A DNA stretch of 64,000 nt from Aspidapion aeneum (lineage: Eukaryota; Arthropoda; Insecta; Coleoptera; Brentidae), in contig OY755046.1 of NCBI GenBank assembly GCA_963576565.1, forward strand, positions 56,399,471 to 56,463,470. The letters run 5' to 3'. The notes under the pieces are model-generated. The model was not told the origin of the DNA and made no database searches. It saw only the letters and a program-made list of their open reading frames with translations. Position numbers and translations under genes: made by a program. Shown piece after piece: positions 37,347 through 49,300 of the stretch (the stretch's first letter is position 1; every line of letters starts with the position of its first letter).

Positions 37347-40300
37347 CTAAGGAACAAGTGCAATCTAATTAATGATTGAAAATGATTTTTTTTTTAATTT
37401 TCGGAAGTCAAATTTAAAATTTAGATATCTTGTTGGTTTGCCACAAAAAATTATTTGCAATTAAAACACGGTTTAAATACTAATAATATGCGAAGAAAAA
37501 AACTCTATTTTTATTATTTCCAATACTGTGGAACATAGAAGTAGTAAGCACAAAGCCAAAGAAGTCCATAATTTTGCACAAGATAACTTTTTCTTAATAA
37601 TCTTAAGGTACAAATAAAAAGAAGAATAAACGTCAATTTTTAATTTAAATGATGTATGGTTACTACTTACGGATAAAGACCCATCGGTGTTATTTCTTTC
37701 CAATTCCGCAATATGGTTTTTAAGTTGGTCGATGATTTCATCCTTGGTTCTCAATTCGTCTTCGAGGGTTTCTAACCGTTCCTGGTACTTTTTCTGCATT
37801 TCGTGAAGATGACTGCCCATAATTTGTTTTATTGCTAACAAAATGTCTGCGAAATAATTTTGTTCTTCTTCCAAAGAGGCTAAAAAAAGACATCTTTGTT
37901 TTTACTAGATCTGAGCTCAGTAGCTTAAGCATTCGGGTATTAAATTCCGTTAGGTCAAGACAAAAATATAATTTACCTTTTATGAGTTTAAATTGATTGC
38001 TCTGTTTATTGGAAACCAGTTGTGTATCATTAATCCTATCTATTTCGTTGATTCTTTCCTAAAAGTAAACATTTATAGTGCTGTTTATTGTATTGTATTG
38101 TAATGGTATTTCTTACCTCATCCTTTATATTAACATTGATGTCAATTCCATTATCCGTAGGAAGGTTGCCAAACTGAAACAAATTTGAAGGTTGGTTGGC
38201 CAAAATGGCATTGGCACTGTTTGGTGGACTCTGCAACGTATGTCTATTGAAAGTGACGGATTTTGTTAGTTTGCTATGTCGAGCAGCGTAGCCTTCGATT
38301 GTAGGAGCTCTAAGAAGCCTAAAAGAATAAAACCAAAGTAATATTTTAAAATTTTCTTTATCCTTATCAATCACTCCTAGTGGGCTTTTGTCTTTCTCGG
38401 TGTTAATATTTGTAAAATTTCTATACCCACCTTCTAAATTCTGTGGAATCAGACTTCTCAGGTTTCTTAACAATCTCCTGTGTTACGACGACTTCTTGTG
38501 GAACTTCTTCCGATTTTACATTTATTTTATCTTCGGAGAGTTTCTTTAATATTGACTTTAGGTTTCTTCGTTCAGGAGTTTCGTTGGACTCGTTTGAAGA
38601 ATGTAAAGGTGACGGGGCGAGTGGTGCCGTGAGGAATTGTTGGTCTTGACGACGGAATTGCTCTTGGTGGACTGAAGATCCCTCTGATTGAGATCTACAA
38701 GCAAATTTAACATTATTATTCTTCTTAAGGTAGATCCCGGTTGTAAGCTCAAGATACCAAGTACTTTTGACCAATCAGATACTATTGTTATTGTCACACA
38801 ACAGGACACTTTTATCATTATTGAATTGATCAAAAATAGAATTAATATGCACAGCAAATTGTAATTATAACTGAAGAATAATAGTTTTGCTTTAAATTGT
38901 GAAACATTTAATCTATCTTCTATCTATTTCTTACCTTGTCAATGTATCACTGCTTTCACTTATACTTTCTGGAATGTCAAGCGAAAAGCTTCTTGTTTTC
39001 ATGGCGAATTCCAACTCCTCTAATTTTTGTCTTTCGTTGAGAATCTTTAGTTTTTTCACAAAGGGGAGTGGACCATATTCTGGCGATAAATCATCTATAG
39101 ATCTACAAATGAAACCAGTATGTAACTGAAAGCCATTGGGTAAATTGTGTGTACTCTATTTAATTTTTGATTTTTTGCGGTAGGTGTAATATTATTGTAC
39201 GTTGTGCAGAGGGATTATTCAAAAGCTTTTTTCAAAACAGTGAAACATTATTCTAAGGACACAACAATCTTGTGGGGATTATTTTAGCTCCTAAAGGGGA
39301 TTATATAAGCATTAAAGAACCAGATTTCGGGAAACTGTGTGAAACAACATCAAAAAGCTACAAAGGGGATGGACAAAACTCAGCTAAATACATAGCTAAA
39401 AAATCTAGCTTTTGTTAGCTTGCTTTTTCACAAACCTATATCTATTATTAGGGTTCAGTGAATCGTTGTGACTATCACTGGGTTGTGCTTCTTGAAGGGT
39501 CGGTAGTGATTGTACAGCTTTTTTGTACAGTTTTGACTTTATAAACCTTAGAAAGAAATAAAAATATTACAATTAAATCAAACGTTTTTATTGTCAGATA
39601 CAATTGTGGCTCACCTATAATGTTTAGTTTTTCTTGAAAGAAACAAATTCTGCTTTTTCACAGCCAAATCTTTGCATTCGTCAGTGTCTTTTCCATTTTT
39701 TTCACTATTTTTTTCTTCTTTAGAACACGATCCCGTACTTTCCGAGGTTAAATCTTTTGAAATTGCCGCCCTTTTTAACTTGGACCATCGAGCACCGTTT
39801 TTATCAAGACTCTCGTGTCTTTTCGATAGTCTTCGTCTATTATCGTTTAAATTCGTTTTGTGTCTTTCGTTAGTTGCACCCGCGGGCGGTGCCGACAGTC
39901 TTCGTTTATCATCGGCTTGGTTCGTTTGGCTGCTGATCGCGTTCACACTAAGAGAAGATGTTGCCGAGTAACTTGTGTTTATATTTACATTACTTGAAGA
40001 GGAGATAAGGCTAAATTTGTCTTTATTTACACAGGTATTTTCACTATTTTTATTAACATCTACAAAAACGCTGGTAATGCTCGTACTAGTGGCAATAGCA
40101 GTTTTTTCACATATGGAAGGTACGGGAAGTGGTACACGCGGAATTATGGCTTCACTAGTCGTACCAAGACTAGTGCTTTCAATAACGGCTGGAGGTTCAG
40201 TGTCCTTTAGTAAGGCGTCTTTGATGCTGGAGTCTTTTTCTTTTGCACTTGTTGCTAATTTTATTCTGTCCCTAAAAAATTTAAAAATAGTTGTAGATGT

Positions 40301-43300
40301 TTTGGCGTAGGTTAACCTCGTATTTACCACATCATATTAGTTTCATTCAAAATATTTTTGTGGTGAGGTCAATACTGCTCATAGGTTTGGGAAGCCCGAG
40401 AACCCATGAGGCTGTATTTTATGCTATTTTATATTTGTATTTATGAAATATGTGGAAAATGTCTTAAAAAATTTAGCGTTCGGGGGGGGGGGGATCGAAA
40501 AAATTGTGCTTCTGGAGACTGAACAACTATTTGGGCGGTAAGAAATCAAAAAATTTTGTTAGAAGTCTGTGGTTGGTACCAGGCTTTAGGTCTTGATACT
40601 TTGGAAAGATACTTGCCTAAAAGATATTTTATTATTAAGCAGTTTTACTGGAACTGCCGCCAAAGCACTCTTGGCTGGTCCGGAAAAGGAACCTCGACTG
40701 GAAGAACTGAACGCTTGCGCACTAGGCGTGGTCGACGACGTAGGTGACGTGGGCTGACTACTTGATTTCCCTAAATTGTCAAACAAAACATATTTATTAG
40801 ATATCCTTTATTTTTTAACAAAACGGGATTTAATTATAAATGGTATTTTTGCCATTTATAAGCATTTAAATATTTTTTATTAAATATTGTTTTCTATATC
40901 AAAAAGCATATATACAAGGCTAGGTTAAGAACAAGTAAAACTAATGGCAATGCAGCGACTTGTTTTTAGGCATGATTTTCAGGAGCTGTATTTTAATAAA
41001 AGTTGTAATCGGCTAATCTATCCTTTGAGCCACGAACAACAAAATAATTAACATTTTGTAACTTAAAACAAATTTAACAAATTATTTTTATTTTTAAATA
41101 ACACATTGTGTAGTTTTGATTGTAACGGTTTTTCAAGTCGACGCATCTCTGGCTTACGCTGGTGTCTTTTCTCTTTGTCTAGAGCGTTTAAAGCAGTGTT
41201 GCTTTCACCAAGACAAAATAGCCGTTAGAAAGCATTCTTGAGTGGGTTTCCGAACACTTCACTTCGTTTCATTTAGAGGTTTTTTTAAAGTGAGGAAATA
41301 TTAAATTTGTCAATTATTTTAACTTTGTATTTAATTATCAGTGGCGGTTTCTCAATAAGTGCACATGTGCACGTGCACTCCAAAATACTACTTAAAAAAA
41401 TATTAAACTTTCATCATTCCTTAATTTAATTAATAATTACCCCAAAAAGAATTCACTAAAGCCTGGAATATTATCTAGAAATTAATAGCCGGTATGTATC
41501 TGTTTGTATTCGTGTTCAAATCAAGCTCGAATCTAATTCTTTACGGTAAGTTACTGGAACCAAATTTTATGCACCGTGGATGTTATGTCGCATGCTAATT
41601 ACGAAATATAGAAAGAGAGGACGACATGTCCCAATAAAATTTTACAGTCCATAAAATCTGAACCTTCCTTCGGCACCGCGCTTATACAAAAACTAGCCTC
41701 AATGCCGCCCGCACCCCCGTGATGCCTCACGCGTCCACGGTTCGCGTTGCATTTTAGAGCAGTTCACGGGCACATTTCAGTAGTGCGCGCTTAGACAACT
41801 TCCTATTATCGGTCGGGCGCTGGCGGTTTGTTTTGATTTCGACGATTTGGTATTTACGATAATGGCAGAAGTTTCTAATTCTGATAGCATTAGCGTGCAA
41901 TATTTAAAGGCAATTAAATTTTCATATTTGCCATTAGAAGAGAAAATATATGTTAACTAGGTATGATACATTAATTATTTATTTATAATTACAATAATAA
42001 TAGGTAGGTAACTAATATCTAACTAAATATCTCATTTTTTAATTATTTGCTCTAAATTATATGATATGACGACCCACGCGATGGCCCAAAAAGTTAGCGT
42101 GGCACTCAAAAAAAAATTATGCCTGCGCCGCAATGTTTATTTTTTTTTGGTGTGCTCCCCCAAAGCTTTTTACCACGTGCCGCCACTGATAATTATTATC
42201 ACATACAAACCTTTCGTTGCCATAAAATCGGCATGTTTAATCCTTATCCCAATAATCTTATGAATGAAAAATTTTATTTAATCAACAATTTTTTTAAATT
42301 GTTAAATAAATACATATTTGCAAAAATATAGAAAGGTTGCAAAACCTAAAAGTTTGAAGAGTTTCAATACTAGAATACAAAAGTTTAGTGATTGTAACAT
42401 TAAACAAATTTCAAGAAGAAAATTGAAAAGGTAAGTATGATTTTCCTACATTGTTTTTATTATTGAGAAAAATACTTATAGTAGTACTTCCTCCAAGAAC
42501 CGACAAATTCCCTTTTAAGTTCTCAGTTAATAACAAATTGAATAACGTTTGAAGCTTATATAATTTATTTAAGTTGTTGCCCAAATCGGTCGCTTACAAA
42601 ATTTAAGCCTTGGCCACTTGATTTGACAGTACCACTCTCAAAGAGCTCGCCTGCTACAATGTATTCAATTAAAACTATCAATTCTTCTTCTTACTTCTAG
42701 ACCTTCCTCTGGGTTTCGCGCTTCCATTCTATGGATGTGATAAATTTACCTTTCATGTTGCTTAGCAACCCTCCAACTCCGGTTTTTGGTTTGTTCTCCG
42801 GTTTCTCCTCTTTGGTCTTTAATGAAAGGATCCTTTGCAGCAGGGAGAGGTCTGATAAAGCCGATGATGTGTGCGGTTCCTCGCACAGGGATGTTTCTTC
42901 CATAATAGGAGGAGGAGAGCAAATATGGGCGTGGCCAGATTGTGGAGGTGAGATCACAGGAGCGTGGTGTTTTGATTTTTCTTCTTTTTCTTGTTTTTCT
43001 TTGAGAAGTCTGTTAAAATAGAGACAGTTTTTGAGGGTTATTATGGTTTAAAAAATAAAAGAATCTTTTTGAATTGAACCAAGGAATTACAGTTACTTCG
43101 CACCTGAGTCTGTGTAAAAGTGGTAGACCAGCACCCAATGGGGTTATGGGAGGTGGTTCTGGATCCTTTTTGTCGTGCTCTTGACTGCTATTGTCGAATG
43201 AAGTTACCTTAAAAAATACAACAAGTTTGGTAACGAAAATGCCTATTTCCTACCGCCGCGGTTACCCCATCTCGTTCGGCGTTCCTGCTGAGAAATTTTG

Positions 43301-46300
43301 GAGACGTGATGTAATTTATAAATTTGTTACTGGTTTTTGTAAGGCCTAATTTTTATTTGAACTATTAAAAGTGAAAATCGCATTTTGATTTATCAAGCCA
43401 TTTTTAAGTACCATGTAGTTTTGAAAATGATTTTTTCTTGTGTAATTTGCTTTTTTATATATTTTTTTTTGCGAATTCAACTTTTAAGTTAAATTTTATA
43501 TGGTTCTATTTGTTTTTAAAATATTACATAAAATATTATTTTTTTTTTGAGATGAAGTTTTCATTTATTTCTATTCTTTGTGTTTGTTATATTATTTGTT
43601 TTTATTTTTATTTCAATTTGTTTGCTGAGCTTAAAATATTTTAAAAGGATCAAGTTAATAATTTAATTAAATAATTAACTAAAAATAAAGGAAATTTTAA
43701 GCTGATTTCAAAAATAATTTCATAAAAATAATACCAATTTTGTGAAATATCTTAAAAACTACAAATGATGATCTCTTGAAATGCAGACTTTTGATCACAT
43801 CTCTTAAAAATGGAGACTTGCAAGTGGGGTGTCAATTTTTTTCTATCTTCCCTAGAAACGCCTAAAACCCCTCAAATTTGAATTTGGGATTCATGTACTT
43901 CTAGTAACACTGGACGTCCCAGGAACGTACTTTTTAGATCCCTTTAGGTCCCAACGTCCTCATACCTATAAATTACGTTTTAAAAACGTTTAAAATCGAA
44001 CGATTAAAAAACGTTTATTTTGAACGTTTTTAAAACATACTTTTTAAGTCTTTCTGGGTGAGTTTCCCGTTTTTTATTTACATCTGTCTTATTAGAAATG
44101 GACAAAAGAATTAAAACTCGGTTTATCCTATTGTACGAAACAGCAAAAGAGTTACAACATACCCTTGACATCCTTTTTAAAGTGCCCTTACTGACGTTTG
44201 TTGTATGCGCCAGCCCTGCAATGGAAGAAGGGTAAAGTGGATGCATTTCTAGGCTTTCCTGGCTGCGTCGGTGAGTCCTTGACTTTTTCAGGACGTTTTT
44301 CAGCCCCTGCGGGACAAGAATTTGTTTGGGTGTTAATTAAATACGATATAAGCTGCTTCAGCTAACTAAAATAAATTATTATTTAAACAGTTTTTCGTGG
44401 CTAAGCAAGTATAGAAAGATTTTGTTTCTCTTGTATTTTTTCGTGGGCAGCTCGAAAGCTGTACACCCACGAGGGTCCAAGATCTATTGGACACCTATTA
44501 AGTGTTGACAGTTAATTGTTTCGTCCTTAAGGGACTCTTCAGAACACTGCATGGTCAATGTGACACCTTTGTAAAGCTAGAGAAACAACTAGAAATCTCA
44601 TCTTACGATATTGGTAAGAGAAATGAAGAATATTGCCTGCGATACCGTTCGCTTTTCAAAGAAGTGGCGACATCCACCGAATACAAAAGAAACTATCAGG
44701 GTAAAAACACCGTCACATAATTTGTCCCTCAGGTCGAGTTAATGCATATTGCATTTTTACCGCCTTCGCGACTTTTTATGTCGAGTCAGCGGAGTATAAG
44801 CCAAAAATGCTAGAAACCTAAAATTTGGTACCCGTGAATAAAAACAAATATTTTTTCGTGGCTAAGCGGGTATATAAAGATTTTATTTCTCTTCAGTCAG
44901 TACTTGCTCATCACGGCTGACAGCTAGTTACACGCTGTTTTAATAATTTTGTAAAATATATCAAATTTTATCGCATTTTAAAAGCGATATACTCATACAA
45001 CTCTAATATTCTGGCCCTAAGGATGACGCGGAAGGCGGCGAAGCGTTGGCCGTTGGATTGGTAATTTAAAATAAAAGTACAAAAAAACTGAAAACTACCT
45101 TTTATTATGTACTACAATCTTGGACGAAAACCTAACGCATAAAATTATATTGTTCGACAGTAAGTTTTCCATTTTTAAAACCAAAAATTTACTTTGTTTT
45201 CTGTAAACATAAACTAAAACTTGCCTAAGACTGCAATACAAACAACAGCATGAACGCTGATTTGCTAAATAATTAGAAATGCACAAATTCGTGATGACAA
45301 GGGTGCTGGAGTCCGCCTCTGCCAGCGAACACGATTAGAAATGTAGCTTTTAAGTAACTACTTTTACGTGCAGGAAAGTATGACTTTGCGAAAATATTAG
45401 GAAAATTACTAGTTTAAATTTTGTTCTCAAAAAATGTTAGTTCTCTCATTGGAAAAAAATTAAAAATCACTCGGTACAAAAGGAAACAACGCTAAAATAT
45501 TAAGAAAACAGGTGTTTTTTCCTGAACAATTCAAAATATGGAAATTTTAAAGCTCGTTCTTATTGGAATTTTTTGTAAAATTTATTTCAGACATAATTCT
45601 GGCAGCAAGAGCCGCCAGAATTTAAATTGAAACAGCAGATGCAGTTGTATCTTGTTTATTTTTGAGCTTTGCTGTTCAGATATTGCAATACAAGCCTAGG
45701 TAATAATTTTGTTTCCAGTAAAACAAGTGCTATTTTAAAATTTTATTTACGTCACGTGCATTAAGCTTTTTTTCCCAGTTTCCAGTTCTTCCAGCATTGT
45801 TATCAGTTATTCTTTCAGCATATCTTAGGTGGTGCAAGTATAAGTATATTATATTAAGTTTTTAAAAACATCTTCTAGGGCCTGGTTCAAGGCCAACACA
45901 AAAATAGAGGCCACGACCCTGAAAAAATCAGCTGTTCTCCCGGGGCTGAATTTTACATTGGGTCTTATGGGAGGTCAGACGTTTTTTTATGATATTTTCA
46001 AAATGGCACTACAGATTTCCGCAAAATTTCAGTGAAATATTCTTAGACACCATCCCGATATTCCACCAAAGGTTTGTAAGGAAGCAACATGATTAAAAGG
46101 TTAAAATCTTCAAGCAAGGCCAACACAAAAATAGAGGCCACGACCCTGAAAAAATCAGCTGTTCTCCCGGGGCTGAATTTTACATTGGGTCTTATGGGAG
46201 GTCAGACGTTTTTTTATGATATTTTTAAAATGGCACTACAGATTTCCGCAAAATTTCAGTGAAATATTCTCAGACACCATCCCGATATTCCACCAAAGGT

Positions 46301-49300
46301 TTGTAAGGAAGCAACATGATTAAAAGGTTAAAATCTTCAAGATTTAGCATTCCTTATTTTGAATTCAAATTACCCGCCATGTACCACATGCCAACTGTTA
46401 TATTTGACATGTATTTGACTTTGTCATATGTGATTGTCACATTCGCTTCTGCTTTAAACTTAATTTTTGTGTGAGCTTATGAAGCGGCTATGAAAAATTA
46501 GGGCTTACTATACATTTAAAAAAAATTGTTCTGCCAGAATAAAGTAAAAACAATCTCAAAAACGGCTCTATTAAAAAAAAAATCAAATATCCATAAACCG
46601 TCATTTTAACTTCAATATTTTAAAGACAATCAGCTGTGTCGTAATGTGACCATCAAAAAAAAATCAGCCCCGGATGTGACGTCAACAAAGTGGAGGATCG
46701 TGGCCCGTCCATTTTGATAGCCCTGCTTCAAGATTTAGCATTCCTTATTTTGAATTCAAATTACCCGCCATGTACCACATGCCAACTGTTATATTTGACA
46801 TGTATTTGACTTTGTCATCTGTGATTGTCACATTCGCTTCTGCTTTAAACTTATTTTTTGTGTCAGCTAATGAAGAGGCTATATCATTGACTTCTATACC
46901 CTACGGGTAGACCCGGCATGGGCCAAAATTGCCATTATATCAAGCTTTTATCGCAATTGACCAAATACAAGTAAGAATTTAATGAGCAAAATAGGGATGA
47001 AAATAGAATTTCGGTTTGGTGAGTCCGGAAACATGCAACATCGCAAAAATATTCTATTTGCTTGTCTTGGATAAAAAAGGGCAGTGGCGGCGCAAAATAA
47101 AAATTTTGAATTCCACTAGAATTTTTTTATCAACAATTTTCTGTTTGAATAATAAATAATTCATGAATACTTACTTGTGTGTGTTTACAAAATTCTCTTC
47201 AGTAAAAAAAAGAGTAAAAAGAATTTCTAAGCATGCTAAGTGCAGTGGATGTATTAAAATTATTGTTTTCATCTTAGAACTTTACAAATGTTGTACCTTC
47301 CAGGTAAAATATTTTCTTTCTTTGAACAAGGGTCTTCTTCAACTCTTCTTTTCTTGGGTGGACTACAAGTTATGCTCGTGTCAGATGAAATTTCGGAACA
47401 TAAAATTTCAATTCGGAATGGGACAACCGGGCGCCGGGCCAACTCGGCACCGCCAACAGGGCGCCACGCCGGGCCTAATGGGCGCCGGGCCAACTCAGCG
47501 CCGGACTATTTTTTTTTCGATAAAATGTGCAGATAAAAACAAAATAAATATGTTATTTATACAAAACTTTCAACATCTATTAAGTCGAGTGTTGAAATTT
47601 GGTAGGTGTAGTGTTCTGCGACTTGAAACACCGCCAAGTTCCATATTCGATACATATCGATGCATAAATAAGAAAGGCCATTTTGGATCCGCCACTTTAA
47701 TTTTTTAAGTTTGTTTTTCATCTGCACATTTTATCAAGAAAAAATATTTTAGTCCGGCGCCTAGTTGGCTCGGCGTCAAGTTGGCCCGGCGCCCAGTTGG
47801 CCTGCCGCCCAGTTGGTGGTGCCGAGTTGGCGGCGCCCAGTTGTCCTAGACTGCAACACATTTCAGGGGTCTGGTACGTTTTACCTCCTTTCTTAAAACT
47901 ACGAAGTTTTTTGAAAAATGATAATTTTAGACCATTTTATAGTGATTTCTAAAAAAAAAATTGCGGACTATCGTTGATTTTGTTAAAAAAATTGAAATTG
48001 AAACATTCTTAAAACCCCATTAAAACCCATACAAATTGCTACAAAAGAAGCATTTTCTCATTTCAAACTGAAACAAAACGGTCCCTGACGTCTATCAGCT
48101 GTCAACAAAAACTTGAAATAACTAAGGTCACTGATCGAAATCGGGTCAGTTTTTTTGGTCCTTTTATGAAAATGCACAATTTTTAAAAAAGCATGAAATT
48201 CAAAACAAAATCAAGAAAACTATGATTTCTACATTTTTACAAATAAAAATTAGTTTAATTGAACATTATATCAATTTTTATTCCTTAAAACACTAAAAAT
48301 TAATAATTATTTACTTTTTTAAAATTTATCGAAGGTCTAACTGAACAAAAGCAAACTGAACCCATCCGTATCGAAATGAACCAAATCAAACCGAATCTAA
48401 CGGTTCGGTTTGGTTCGGTTCGATTTGCTTAAACTGAACCGAACCTAACCGAATATAGCTAAACCTAACCTAAACAATCCTAGCGGAACCTAACCGAACA
48501 TACTCAAACTGAACCAACCTAACCCAACCCAACCTAACCCAACCTAACCCAACCTAACCCAACCTAACCCAACCTAACCCAACCTAACCCAACCTAACCC
48601 AACCTAACCCAACCTAACCCAACCTAACCCAACCTAACCCAACCTAACCCAACCTAACCCAACCTAACCCAACCTAACCCAACCTAACCCAACCTAACCC
48701 AACCTAACCCAACCTAACCCAACCTAACCCAACCTAACCCAACCTAACCTAACCCAACCTAACCTAACCCAACCTAACCCAACCTAACCCAACCTAACCC
48801 AACCTAACCCAACCTAACCCAACCTAACCCAACCTAACCCAACCTAACCCAACCTAACCCAACCTAACCCAACCTAACCCAACCTAACCCAACCTAACCC
48901 AACCTAACCCAACCTAACCCAACCTAACCCAACCTAACCCAACCTAACCCAACCTAACCCAACCTAACCCAACCTAACCCAACCTAACCCAACCTAACCC
49001 AACCTAACCCAACCTAACCCAACCTAACCCAACCTAACCCAACCTAACCCAACCTAACCCAACCTAACCCAACCTAACCCAACCTAACCCAACCTAACCC
49101 AACCTAACCCAAACTAACCCAACCTAACCCAACCTAACCCAACCTAACCCAACCTAACCCAACCTAACCCAACCTAACCCAACCTAACCCAACCTAACCC
49201 AACGTAACCCAACCTAACCCAACCTAACCCAACCTAACCCAACCTAACCCAACCTAACCCAACCCAGCCCAACCTAACCCAACCCAACCTAACCCAACCT

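Noticed and set aside
38443..38649. Plus-strand open frames opposite the CNG tail exons (also 39672-39971 and 39975-40310)
   Set aside because: Shadows of the minus-strand exons, which have consistent splice phases and protein-like composition.
42731..43021. 96-codon plus-strand frame opposite CNG exon 42750-43009
   Set aside because: Antisense shadow of a supported exon.
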